A DNA stretch of 35,811 nucleotides from Pirellulales bacterium (GTDB lineage Bacteria > Planctomycetota > Planctomycetia > Pirellulales > S012-138), in contig JALCBR010000048.1 of assembly GCA_028066245.1 (NCBI GenBank), forward strand, positions 1 to 35,811, read 5' to 3'. Positions 1-8,087 of the stretch are shown here, in pieces (the first letter of the stretch is position 1; each line of letters begins with the position of its first letter). The notes beneath the pieces are model-generated. The model had not been told where the DNA came from. It made no database searches and worked only from the letters and a program-made list of their open reading frames with translations. The position numbers and the translations under genes are program-made.

Positions 1-53
1 CTCTTGCATCGCTCTACAGCCATTGTGGGCTTTGGCGTATATTCCCACGCACG

Positions 54-1577
54 ATGGATCTCCGCCGATCAAGCCTGACCGCTGAGCGACGTCGCCGACT
101 CCTCAGCGAGGAATCCGGCCTAGCGCCGACGCGCGGTGATTTTGTGAATGATGGCAAGAGCACGGCATCGGCGAGCGCTCCGAAGAAGCGGCGCACCCGG
201 AAGGAACGCTATACGCCGGACGCGTCATGGGATCAGCAGCCACGAATTACAGATCTCGTTCCCAGGCGAAAGCTCGTCATTGCCGCATGGCTGGTGTTAG
301 CGGCACTGTGCATCACCGGGCTGGAATGGCTCTACGCCTACATGCCATCGATGGCCGCGCGAACGACCGATGGGCGAATCGCCGCTTTCGATTTGGACGG
401 TGAAGGGAGCCTGGCAGCGTATTTTTCGTCCATCCTCCTGTTCCTGGCGGGCTGGACGGCAATCTTAATCTTTACGTTGCGACGCCACCGGTTGGACGAT
501 TACCGTGCCCGATACCGAATATGGCTCTGGGCTGCGTTGGCTTGGTTAACGATGTCCCTGGATGAATCCGGCAGCCTGCACGAAGGATTCAAGGAATTCA
601 TGTCGTACGCCACCGGCAGTCGCTTATACGGCGATGGCTCTCTCTGGTGGGTGCTGGCGTACGCGGCTGTGTTGGGCGTCATCGGCTTACGGCTCTTATG
701 GGACATGCGCTCCTGCCGCCCTTCCACAACGGCCATTTCGCTCTCGGCAGTGTCGTTTCTCGTCGCCGTGATCGTGCAGTTGGATCTGGTGATGCCTCAA
801 AGCGGAGCCAAGGCGGTGATGGTGGAGGAAGGATGTGAAATGGCCGGAGCTGTCTTCCTCCTGTTGGCTATGGTCCTGCATGCGCGGTTCGTCATCTTTG
901 ACATTGAAGGCAAATACAAGAAAGCGACAGCCGTCGCAACGAAACAGTCGGCAAATTCCAAAGCAAAGGACTCTCCTGCAAACAAGCAGGAAGATCTTAA
1001 TGAGCCGAGCGGGGCAGACGCGGAACAGCGTCGAGGCGGTTTGCTTCCGTGGCGACGGAAGAGCCGCAAGCGTGGAGCCCCTACTGACGGAAACACCGAT
1101 CAAGAAAAACGAGACGAATCGTCCCACCGTTCCTCTGCTGGCAAACGGGCCGAGAAACGCGCAGCCAAGCAGCACAAAGCTACGCAAGACCACGAAAAAA
1201 AGCAGCCATCTCCCGAGGAAGCCAGTGAGCCGCAATTGACGCGCCGCGAGCGGAAGGAAATGGCCAGACAAAAGAAACGCGAGCAAGCCGAGCAACTCCG
1301 CGTCGATCAAGCCGAAGAGCCGAAGAAGCCTAGAAGGTTTGGATTGCTCCGCCGCAAACCGCAACAGGAACCAGCCACGGCGACCGTTGCGGCAAGCTCG
1401 CCCAAAGCGGACAAGAAATCCTCGTCAGCAAAGTCGGAATCCGCACGATCAAAGTCAAATTCCAGCAGCGAAAACAACGGTTCCCCTGACGGCAAGCAAC
1501 GGCCGTTGACCAAAGCCGAGCGCAAGGCACTACGACGCGAGCGCCGTCGCAAAGAGCGCGCGGAAGCGGAAGGCTAA
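54..1577 (+). CDS. Multi-pass membrane protein with long basic C-terminal tail
   Basis: Unknown function. The 507-residue product has a basic N-terminus (about 70 residues), then about six hydrophobic segments near residues 73-94, 121-141, 155-170, 197-216, 226-246 and 262-281. Two acidic motifs lie at membrane edges, SLDESGSLHEGF (168-179) and VEEGCEMAGA (257-266); I recall similar DE..HE and EEG.EM patterns in uncharacterised bacterial membrane proteins, but cannot confirm a family. From about residue 285 to the end the chain is a hydrophilic stretch rich in Lys, Arg, Glu, Ser and Ala, probably disordered and cytoplasmic. No clear Shine-Dalgarno precedes the ATG at 54; a GTG at 144 is an alternative that still keeps all membrane segments. 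The stop overlaps the stop of the convergent epimerase gene by four bases. Confidence 0.75.
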   Translation: MDLRRSSLTAERRRRLLSEESGLAPTRGDFVNDGKSTASASAPKKRRTRKERYTPDASWDQQPRITDLVPRRKLVIAAWLVLAALCITGLEWLYAYMPSMAARTTDGRIAAFDLDGEGSLAAYFSSILLFLAGWTAILIFTLRRHRLDDYRARYRIWLWAALAWLTMSLDESGSLHEGFKEFMSYATGSRLYGDGSLWWVLAYAAVLGVIGLRLLWDMRSCRPSTTAISLSAVSFLVAVIVQLDLVMPQSGAKAVMVEEGCEMAGAVFLLLAMVLHARFVIFDIEGKYKKATAVATKQSANSKAKDSPANKQEDLNEPSGADAEQRRGGLLPWRRKSRKRGAPTDGNTDQEKRDESSHRSSAGKRAEKRAAKQHKATQDHEKKQPSPEEASEPQLTRRERKEMARQKKREQAEQLRVDQAEEPKKPRRFGLLRRKPQQEPATATVAASSPKADKKSSSAKSESARSKSNSSSENNGSPDGKQRPLTKAERKALRRERRRKERAEAEG

Positions 1578-2635
1578 GACGCAACGTGTTCCGCCCGTGG
1601 TTGAGGTCCGGAACGCGTTGTGTAGTGGGAACCGGCGGGCTTTGCCTGTGTCCACCAGCTCTTGCACAAATCACGCGCTGCTTCACGCCAGGTGGGAAAC
1701 TGAAACTCAAAACCAGATTCCACCAACCGTCTTGGGATAACTCGGCGGCTTTTAAGAATCAGTTCGGTTTCTGATCGCAAAAGAAACGTGCCGATTTCCA
1801 ACATCCAGCGTGTTGCGGGGAGGCCTAATTTCGTCCCCCAGGCACGGCGAAGATCGCGCATGAACTCGGCATTCGGCAGTGGACAGGGAGAGGCCAGATT
1901 GACCGGCCCAGACAACTGTTCGTGGCCGATAATCCAACGTATCGCCCGATAGAAATCTTGAGCATGAATCCAGGAAACGAACTGGTGACCGTTTCCCTGC
2001 TTTCCCCCCAAACCAAAGCGAACGAGCGCCAACAGGTAGTCAAACACACCGCCTCGGTCTGGGCTCATTGTCATGGCAGAGCGCATAAGCACCTGCCGCG
2101 TCGCCGGTAACTGAAACGAAGCGGCCGCCGCTTCCCAAGTTTTGGCAACGTCAATGCTGAATCGCCAGTTGGCTGGCGCGTTTGTTTCTGCTCCACCCAA
2201 GACGCCGGTGGTTTCATCGTTGGGTTGATCGAACCGATGGGCATAGACGGTGGCCGTACTTGCCTGTAGCCAAACAGCCGGCGGTGCGTTCGCGCGTGAG
2301 ATCGCCTGACCAACAGCTTGCGTAGAATGCAGGCGGGAATCCAAAATCGCGCGGCGATTCGCATCGTGATAGCGGCAATTGACACTTCGACCAGCCAAGT
2401 TGATCACAACGTCGGCGCCGTCAAGCTCATCCACCCAAGGGCCCATAGACCTTCCGTCCCAGCCGACAACTCGAACGGAGCGGTAGCGGGATTGACTCGC
2501 CGTCTCACGCAGTGTTTTGACCGCAGTGGAATCTGGGCGCCGACTAAGGATGACGACCTCGTCACCATCAGCCGCAAAGGCTCTCGACAAGATTGAACCG
2601 ACTTGCCCGGAGCCACCGGGAATGATGATCTTCAT
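1574..2635 (-). CDS. TIGR01777-type NAD(P)-dependent epimerase (SDR39U1/YfcH family)
   Basis: Extended short-chain dehydrogenase/reductase. The N-terminus shows the Rossmann glycine motif PGGSGQVGSILSRAF, typical of this family (GGTGxxG variant), followed by a strand and SRRP that would contact the cofactor. The middle holds a VINLAGRSVNCRY segment, where the family carries its conserved N-L-A-G motif, and the C-terminus (PNAEFMRDLRRAW onwards) matches the DUF1731 region. The physiological substrate of this family is not established. I chose ATG at 2635 because MKIIIPGG is the expected family start; an ATG at 2659 and a TTG at 2680 are open in frame. The product is 353 residues, somewhat longer than the usual 300 because of a polar C-terminal extension. 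It converges on the upstream membrane protein gene. Confidence 0.9.
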   Translation of the reverse strand: MKIIIPGGSGQVGSILSRAFAADGDEVVILSRRPDSTAVKTLRETASQSRYRSVRVVGWDGRSMGPWVDELDGADVVINLAGRSVNCRYHDANRRAILDSRLHSTQAVGQAISRANAPPAVWLQASTATVYAHRFDQPNDETTGVLGGAETNAPANWRFSIDVAKTWEAAAASFQLPATRQVLMRSAMTMSPDRGGVFDYLLALVRFGLGGKQGNGHQFVSWIHAQDFYRAIRWIIGHEQLSGPVNLASPCPLPNAEFMRDLRRAWGTKLGLPATRWMLEIGTFLLRSETELILKSRRVIPRRLVESGFEFQFPTWREAARDLCKSWWTQAKPAGSHYTTRSGPQPRAEHVAS

Positions 2636-2950
2636 GTTGTGGTCCACGAGACGAATCATCTGTTTCTTACGTTCCCCCAAACATCAACCGTCGCGCACTC
2701 TGATGGGTTAACAGAAGTTGTGCCTGCCCAGAGGCCGCCCACTTCTCACGCCCAAGGGATGAAGCGTCACCGAAGCTGCCGAGCTCTTGTTGAAGCGGGA
2801 TGAAGATGATCGAAGCGCGAGAAAGTGCCGGTTAACTCGACCTGGCTAATTGTGGGCCCGATTGATGAGCTACAGGCTATTGGCCCACCAAGATGAGGAT
2901 GGACGCGAACCTATCGATCGACGCTTGATGTCAGGAAAGTTCGCGCAGTG
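2636..2950. other. Intergenic stretch without a recognised gene
   Basis: About 315 bases between two minus-strand genes. I see no convincing coding frame, RNA gene or T-tract terminator. A 7-bp inverted repeat (GTGGGCC at 2852-2858, GGCCCAC at 2882-2888) with a 23-base loop is the only structure noticed. It lies just beyond the end of the hypothetical gene read leftwards from 3274 and could be a weak transcript end. Confidence 0.4.
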
Positions 2951-3274
2951 CTAAGAAAGCTTGGCTTCCGCTGTATTTTCGGCGTTCGTCGCGCTTGCGT
3001 CTAACTGAGGAAAGCGATGGCGGAACAAGATCCGTTCAAGCCAGTTAGCTCGCCGTAGGTTGGGATTGTCCACGCTGAGCACGTGGCGCTTGCCGCGGCG
3101 AGTCTGCACGATAATCTCGCCACCAGGCAGCGTGCCGGCGACAATCCAAAACTTGTCGACGACGTACGAGTAGTTGTCACCCTTGCTTGACGGCCGCACA
3201 TTCTTGGCGCGCGTGGTTGGGTGAGGGCTGATTTTGCTTTGTCGGAAGATGAGTCGGTCGCCGGGCGTAAACAT
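2951..3274 (-). CDS. Small hypothetical protein, planctomycete type
   Basis: The 107-residue product has no recognised domain. It opens with MFTPGDRLIFRQSK, followed by a Pro/Lys/Arg-rich stretch, then alternating strands (YSYVVDKFWIVAG, GGEIIVQTRRGKRHVLS) that suggest a small beta-barrel, and a basic segment NLRRANWLERILF. I have the impression that similar short proteins recur in planctomycete genomes, but this is memory, not a search. The start is well supported: GGGAGG sits seven bases before the ATG at 3274. No signal peptide or membrane helix is visible, so it is probably cytoplasmic. It lies downstream of the molybdopterin gene on the same strand, with a 142-base gap that contains a 26-bp palindrome, so it is probably transcribed separately. 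Confidence 0.7.
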   Translation of the reverse strand: MFTPGDRLIFRQSKISPHPTTRAKNVRPSSKGDNYSYVVDKFWIVAGTLPGGEIIVQTRRGKRHVLSVDNPNLRRANWLERILFRHRFPQLDASATNAENTAEAKLS

Positions 3275-3364
3275 GCCTCTGCCTCCCGAAATCCTTTGTT
3301 GAGTTCATCGTTTGCATCCGTGCTAAACCCCGGGGGACGCCATCGACCTGAGTCCCCAAACAGT

Positions 3365-3390
3365 CATACTAAATGCTAGCATATAGTATG
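3365..3390. promoter_or_regulatory. 26-bp near-perfect palindrome, possible operator
   Basis: Positions 3365-3390 form an inverted repeat centred on CTAG with a single mismatched pair; the arms read CATACTAAATGC and GCATATAGTATG around TA. It is A/T-rich within GC-rich surroundings. It lies between the end of the molybdopterin gene (3417) and the start of the small hypothetical (3274), and could bind a dimeric regulator of the latter. There is no T-tract, so a terminator is less likely. A second short inverted repeat (GGGGAC 3333-3338, GTCCCC 3352-3357) follows towards the start codon. Confidence 0.4.
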
Positions 3391-3416
3391 GATTGGCATT
3401 GCCCTATCTGTCTACA

Positions 3417-4463
3417 TCATTCGTTCTGTGTTTTTGCAGCGCTGGCAAGCGAATTTTGGATGAAGTCTTCCTGAATTGGTGTCAGTGCTGTGAGCTGTTG
3501 GCGACCAAATCGAACCGTTGTGTCAATGCGAGCTCCGGTCGAGGCATCCACCGTCACATCATCATTCAAGTCAACAAACGAAGCGCCAAACAATGAAGAT
3601 TTCAGGAAGTTGGCACCGCGCAGGTCGCAGCGCGCAAAGTTGGCTCCTTCCAGATCGGCATCTGCGAGTTGTGCTCCGCGCAGATCGGCTCCCTGTAGCC
3701 GGGCGTTGCTAAGGTTGGCTTCCCGAAAATCAGCGTCGCGAAGGTCACACTCGCGAAAGTCAGCATCGCGTAGCTGTGCGCCAACCGCATTCAACCCACG
3801 TAACTCTCTGCGGGATGCCTCGATGCTCCGCAGATCTCGACCGGAAAAGTCTCGGCTCTCGATAAGCGTCCGTGTTTCCTGCCGCGAAAGATTCGGGGCA
3901 ATGTAACGCTGCTCCCGCCAAGGATCAGCCGTGTTGTGGTATCCCACGTCAGCTTCCCAATAGCCCAAGCGATCTTCGGCAAGCAACTCTATCTTTTCGA
4001 GCCATTTCAAGCTCTTGTAGAAATAGCGGCCGGGAGTCACGATCCGCATCGGACCACCGTGGTCGGTCGCAAGTGGCTTCCCCTCGTAGTGAAGAGCCAC
4101 GAATGCGCCTAGCTCCAATGTGTCTGCCAGCGGCAGAGATGTTGAGTGGTCCCGCTCGCTACGAGCGACGAACGAGACAAAGCCTGCCGCCGTGTTAGGC
4201 CGCACAAACTCCAGTAGGTCCTTGACCAGTATCCCGGAGAACTTTGCTCCCAGTTTGGACCAGCGTGTGACGCAATGAATATCCACAACGAACTCACGTT
4301 GCGGCATAGCCAGCAAATCATCAAGGCTGAACTGTTGAGCATGGGCGACCTCGCCCGAGATCGTCAGTGACCACGGGCGATCATCTTTGCGCGGCGTTTT
4401 CTCGCCTGTGATCGGCCACTTATTCGCGGCCACAAGCTGCTGATTTGCCGGCAGTTTGGACAT
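3417..4463 (-). CDS. Sulfite-oxidase-like molybdopterin protein fused to pentapeptide repeats
   Basis: The 348-residue product combines two domains. Residues about 15-190 match the oxidoreductase molybdopterin-binding domain (PF00174 family): DIHCVTRWSKLG holds the likely molybdenum-ligand Cys64, followed by HGGPMRIVTPGRYFYKSLKW (135-154) and GYWEADVGYHNTADPW (167-182). Residues about 203-298 are pentapeptide repeats of the A(D/N)LxG type, for example LRDADFRECDLRDADFREAN (231-250), predicted to fold as a right-handed square beta-helix. No Tat or Sec signal is visible, so the protein is probably cytoplasmic. The substrate is unknown; no haem or dimerisation domain of a true sulfite oxidase follows the Mo domain. 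I chose ATG at 4463 over the ATG at 4502 because the extra residues look unrelated. No haem or YedZ-like partner gene is adjacent. The domain calls are firm; the function of the fusion is not known. Confidence 0.9.
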   Translation of the reverse strand: MSKLPANQQLVAANKWPITGEKTPRKDDRPWSLTISGEVAHAQQFSLDDLLAMPQREFVVDIHCVTRWSKLGAKFSGILVKDLLEFVRPNTAAGFVSFVARSERDHSTSLPLADTLELGAFVALHYEGKPLATDHGGPMRIVTPGRYFYKSLKWLEKIELLAEDRLGYWEADVGYHNTADPWREQRYIAPNLSRQETRTLIESRDFSGRDLRSIEASRRELRGLNAVGAQLRDADFRECDLRDADFREANLSNARLQGADLRGAQLADADLEGANFARCDLRGANFLKSSLFGASFVDLNDDVTVDASTGARIDTTVRFGRQQLTALTPIQEDFIQNSLASAAKTQNE

Positions 4464-4661
4464 CGCTTGATGCTCCAAGACGCAAGGTTCACACTCAATC
4501 AATTATTGACGCCACTCCGCAATGGATCGCCTACGCAACTCGTCGCCCAATTGCCGCCAATATGGGCATCACTCTCAACACGTACAAGGGACAATCCTCT
4601 CCGCATGACCTGCATGCCGGCCGATCGTGGGATGTATCGCATGCCCTCTTTGTGCCGAAGT

Positions 4662-4690
4662 TTGACGATCGACGGTCAGAGTTCTAAGAT
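4662..4690 (+). promoter_or_regulatory. Candidate sigma-70-type promoter for the beta-propeller gene
   Basis: TTGACG (4662-4667) is separated by exactly 17 bases from TAAGAT (4685-4690), matching five of six and four of six consensus bases. The predicted transcript would start near 4697, about 40 bases before the ATG at 4738, which has its own ribosome site. Planctomycete promoter consensus is less well defined than that of E. coli, so this is tentative. Confidence 0.4.
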
Positions 4691-4737
4691 CGCCGCTGAT
4701 TCAAAAACGCTAAACAATCCTGCAACAAGGGAGCCGA

Positions 4738-6024
4738 ATGATCGTGGCGAATCGAGCAATTCTCTGGGCGTCAGCCGCCACCGTTTGCGCATTGTTCGCC
4801 GCTGATGACGCTTTGGCAATGGCCGACGACTGGCCGCAGATTCTTGGCCCTTCGCGAAACGGAATCGCCTTGGGTGAATCCATCATCCGGCAGTTTCCCG
4901 ACACTGGGCCGGAGGTTTTATGGTCGCGCTCGGTGGGTAAGGGTGTTGCTGGTGTGGCCGTCGCAGGCGATCGCGTCGTTTTGTTCCATCGTCACAAACA
5001 GGGCGACCGCGCGGAATGCATGGAGAAAGCCACCGGGAACATCCTCTGGCGATCGGACGTCTTTGGAACGCGCTATCAAAGCGCAATCTTGGATGACAAC
5101 GGGCCGCGTTGCGTCCCCGTGATTTCTGATGGCCGAGTCTTTCTGTATTCCGCCAACGGTGACTTGCATTGCCTGAATTTGGAGGATGGCAAGGCACTTT
5201 GGACAAGGCAGTTAGCGGTTGACTACGCCACCAACGCAGAGCTTGGCTACTTTGGAGCAGGTTCATCCCCCATCGTGAGCCAGGGGAAGCTCTGGGTGAA
5301 CCTCGGTGGCGCCCGCGCGGAAGCGGGTATTGTTGCCTTGGATCCTAAAACTGGCGAGACGCTTTGGAAGGGGACACGAGAACAAGCGAGCTATTCATCA
5401 CCTGTCGCAACCAAGATCGATGGCAAGGCCCGGCTGTTGTTCGTAACTCGAATGAATCTCTTGAGTCTTGATCCGGCTACGATGGCGATTGATTGGCGCG
5501 TCCCGTTCGGCCAGCGCGGACCTACGGTCAATGGAGCGAATCCAATCATCAGTGACGACCATGTGTTTGTGACGGCCGCCTATGGAGTTGGCGGCAAGTG
5601 TTTGAAGTTAAGCTTGCAGGAACCAGCGGTGGTGTGGGAAAATGATGATGTCATGTCGAGCCAGTTCACCACGCCTATCGTTATTGGCGGTACTGCGTAT
5701 GGGGTCGATGGGCGACATGACTTGGGTGTTGCCCGATTGCGGTGTTTTAATCCACTCTCCGGCAAGATCTTTTGGACGCAAGAGAACTTTGGCAAGGCGA
5801 CGTTGATCCTGGCGGACGGGAAGTTGCTCGCGCTCACCACGGACGGCAAGCTCGTAATCGCTGAACCGGATCAGGCAGCATACCGCGAACTGGCTGCGGC
5901 CAAGGTCATGGACTCTCGGTGCTTGGCCTTACCAGCACTGAGCGGAGGGCTGTTTTTCGTTCGCGACCAGAATCAGCTCAAGTGCCTGGATCTCCGCCCT
6001 GGGAAGCCTGATCTCATTCCTTAG
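4738..6024 (+). CDS. Exported PQQ-type beta-propeller protein (BamB/alcohol dehydrogenase-like repeats)
   Basis: The 428-residue product begins with a Sec signal (MIVANRAILWASAATVCALF, cleavage probably after ALA near residue 27) and then WPQILGPSRNGIA, the usual opening of planctomycete propellers of this class. Repeats with the tryptophan-docking pattern follow: GNILWRSDV, GKALWTRQL, GETLWKGT, AIDWRVPF and GKIFWTQE. This indicates an eight-bladed PQQ-like propeller. The family includes BamB and quinoprotein dehydrogenases, but no catalytic calcium or disulfide motif of the enzymes is recognisable, so a structural or binding role in the periplasm is more likely. The start is supported by AAGGGAG four bases before the ATG and a candidate promoter upstream. 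It is divergent from the molybdopterin gene, and related in type to the protein at 19004-20308. Confidence 0.85.
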   Translation: MIVANRAILWASAATVCALFAADDALAMADDWPQILGPSRNGIALGESIIRQFPDTGPEVLWSRSVGKGVAGVAVAGDRVVLFHRHKQGDRAECMEKATGNILWRSDVFGTRYQSAILDDNGPRCVPVISDGRVFLYSANGDLHCLNLEDGKALWTRQLAVDYATNAELGYFGAGSSPIVSQGKLWVNLGGARAEAGIVALDPKTGETLWKGTREQASYSSPVATKIDGKARLLFVTRMNLLSLDPATMAIDWRVPFGQRGPTVNGANPIISDDHVFVTAAYGVGGKCLKLSLQEPAVVWENDDVMSSQFTTPIVIGGTAYGVDGRHDLGVARLRCFNPLSGKIFWTQENFGKATLILADGKLLALTTDGKLVIAEPDQAAYRELAAAKVMDSRCLALPALSGGLFFVRDQNQLKCLDLRPGKPDLIP

Positions 6025-6089
6025 CTGCTTGCTGAGAACGCCGCGGCGGCAGCTTCAATTGCCGGATTGATTTCCAGAAGCTTTAAGGC

Positions 6090-6362
6090 TCATGGACTCA
6101 TCGTGGCCTGAAGTGAAAGTACCAGCACCCCGAGAAACGTTACTGTGCCGAGCATCGACAAACCGACGAAGAACCAGTACTTGATCGGCTCCGAGTTGCG
6201 TCGAAACCCGCCACCCAGACAGTTGGGGGCCGCAACGCCTGTCCGCAGGGCGGAGTGCGTCGCCGCGAGCGATAGATATGTGGCAAACAGGGAAAACACG
6301 ACGCCAACGAGAAAGATCAAAGCAGTCTGCACAATCTGACTCCGGGTTCCGAATAAGAACAT
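6090..6362 (-). CDS. Small two-helix membrane protein
   Basis: The 90-residue product has two clear hydrophobic helices, residues about 10-34 (IVQTALIFLVGVVFSLFATY) and 61-86 (YWFFVGLSMLGTVTFLGVLV), with a glycine/arginine-rich loop between them (GGGFRRNSEP). No family is recognised. No strong ribosome site precedes the ATG at 6362. It faces the beta-propeller gene end to end (gap 65 bases) and is divergent from the carboxypeptidase gene. The regular hydrophobic pattern favours a real gene, but it could be a chance frame. Confidence 0.55.
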   Translation of the reverse strand: MFLFGTRSQIVQTALIFLVGVVFSLFATYLSLAATHSALRTGVAAPNCLGGGFRRNSEPIKYWFFVGLSMLGTVTFLGVLVLSLQATMSP

Positions 6363-6522
6363 GGCCGCAGGTCAATTGTTTTGGGCCTTGACTGCTAGAG
6401 CGACCTTTCGTCCGGCCTGTTACATCTAAATTCCCACATTGATCCAATCTTCCTGAACTCGCAGCTGCCAGATTTTTCAATCGAAGGATCAACTGAGAAC
6501 GTCCAAGGAGCGATTTTGAGCG

Positions 6523-8043
6523 ATGCCCGTTTTCGATCAGACATATCAGACGTTGAAAGAGCACCTTCAACAGACGGCGATCTTCTCTTCGATTGAAGAA
6601 CTTCTGGGGTGGGACGAGCGGACCTTGCTACCAGCACAAGCGGGTTCATACCGCGCTGACCAAATGACAGTCTTGGCAGGGCTCATCCATCAACGCCGCA
6701 CTGCACCTGCCGTCGGTGAGTGGCTTGACACACTTGAGTCATCTCTCAGCACGAGCCATCCAGCAGATTCCCCAGAGGCGGCAGAGGTTCGCGAAGCGCG
6801 GCGCGACTATGACCGGGAATCAAAAATCCCCCAGAAGCTCGTCGAGGAGTTGGCCAAAACATCTGTGTTGGCACAGCAGGCTTGGGCGGAGGCCCGCGCC
6901 CAGGACAACTTTGCGGAGTTCGCTCCCTGGCTGGAAAAGACTCTCGACTTGAAACGTGACCAAGCTGACGCGCTGGGTTACACAGACGACCCGTACGACG
7001 TGTTGCTGGATGAATTCGAACCAGGCGAGACTGCTGCCAATTTGCGGCAGGTCTTGTCAAGACTGCGTGACGAGCTGGCTCCGCTCGTGGCCGAAATTGT
7101 TGCAACGGGAAAGCAAGCGCCTGTCGAGCTTCTTCAACGGGATTACAGCATTGACAAGCAAAAGTCGTTCGCGAGATTTGCCGCCAAGAGCACCGGGTTT
7201 GATTTTGACTGTGGACGGATCGACCTGACGGTGCATCCGTTTTGCGCCACGCTCGGTCCCAAAGATTGCCGGATCACAACGCGCTATGAGGAGAACGCGT
7301 TCTCATCGGGGTTCTTCAGCGTCTTGCACGAGGCTGGCCACGGAATCTATGAGCAAGGTCTGCCCGATCAAGAGTTTGGTATGCCACTGGGAACGGCAAC
7401 GTCCTTGGGCATCCATGAATCACAATCTCGGCTGTGGGAGAATTTCGTCGGGCGGAGCTTCGCCTTCTGGGAATATTTCTTTCCCAAGTTGCAGTTGGAG
7501 TTTGCCAGCACAACTCGCGATATCGCCCTGGATGATTTTTTCTTTGCCATCAATGACGTAAGGCCAAGCTTGATTCGGGTTGAAGCTGATGAAGCCACTT
7601 ACAATCTGCACATCCTGATTCGATTTGAATTGGAACAGGCACTTCTCAATCAAGATTTGTCTGTTGCCGACTTGCCGGGCGCTTGGAATGAGAAGTACTC
7701 AGAGTTCCTGGGTGTTCGCCCGCCCGATGACGCTCAAGGTTGCCTGCAGGATATCCACTGGAGTGGTGGCGCTATCGGCTATTTCCCGACATACTCGCTT
7801 GGCAATCTCTATGCGGCGCAGTTGTTTGAGTCAGCGAATTCAGACCTTGGCGCGCTGCAAGATCAATTCCGTCGCGGAGAGTTTGGCACGCTCAGAGAAT
7901 GGTTGCGCGACAAAGTCCATCAGCATGGGCGCCGGTATCCCGCCAAGCAGCTAGTGCAAGATGTTTGCGGCGAGCCACTTTCTCACGAACCGCTGATCCG
8001 TCATCTGCGGAGTAAGCTCCAGCCACTTTACGGCTTGGCCTGA
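6523..8043 (+). CDS. M32 family metallocarboxypeptidase (thermostable carboxypeptidase 1 type)
   Basis: Zinc carboxypeptidase that removes C-terminal residues from peptides with broad specificity, acting in the cytoplasm. The 506-residue length is normal for M32. The zinc site HEAGH lies at residues 269-273 and the third ligand Glu299 in the family motif HESQSR (298-303). Other family signatures are YDVLLDEFEPG (near 163-173), DCRITTRY (near 248-255), the C-terminal GAIGYFPTYSLGNLYAAQ, and an entirely alpha-helical pattern. No signal peptide is present. The ATG at 6523 is the natural start, although its ribosome site is weak (GAG six bases upstream). It probably recycles peptides; it converges with the CPBP protease gene after 44 bases. 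Confidence 0.95.
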   Translation: MPVFDQTYQTLKEHLQQTAIFSSIEELLGWDERTLLPAQAGSYRADQMTVLAGLIHQRRTAPAVGEWLDTLESSLSTSHPADSPEAAEVREARRDYDRESKIPQKLVEELAKTSVLAQQAWAEARAQDNFAEFAPWLEKTLDLKRDQADALGYTDDPYDVLLDEFEPGETAANLRQVLSRLRDELAPLVAEIVATGKQAPVELLQRDYSIDKQKSFARFAAKSTGFDFDCGRIDLTVHPFCATLGPKDCRITTRYEENAFSSGFFSVLHEAGHGIYEQGLPDQEFGMPLGTATSLGIHESQSRLWENFVGRSFAFWEYFFPKLQLEFASTTRDIALDDFFFAINDVRPSLIRVEADEATYNLHILIRFELEQALLNQDLSVADLPGAWNEKYSEFLGVRPPDDAQGCLQDIHWSGGAIGYFPTYSLGNLYAAQLFESANSDLGALQDQFRRGEFGTLREWLRDKVHQHGRRYPAKQLVQDVCGEPLSHEPLIRHLRSKLQPLYGLA

Positions 8044-8087
8044 TGGGCTGGCTCTGATCGTCCAGTTATCGTACTTGGGATCTGCTG

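Noticed and set aside
696-1364. Minus-strand open frame of about 220 codons within the first membrane protein gene
   Set aside because: It lies opposite the basic low-complexity tail; the Leu/Phe-rich product is the expected complement of a Lys/Glu-rich coding strand.
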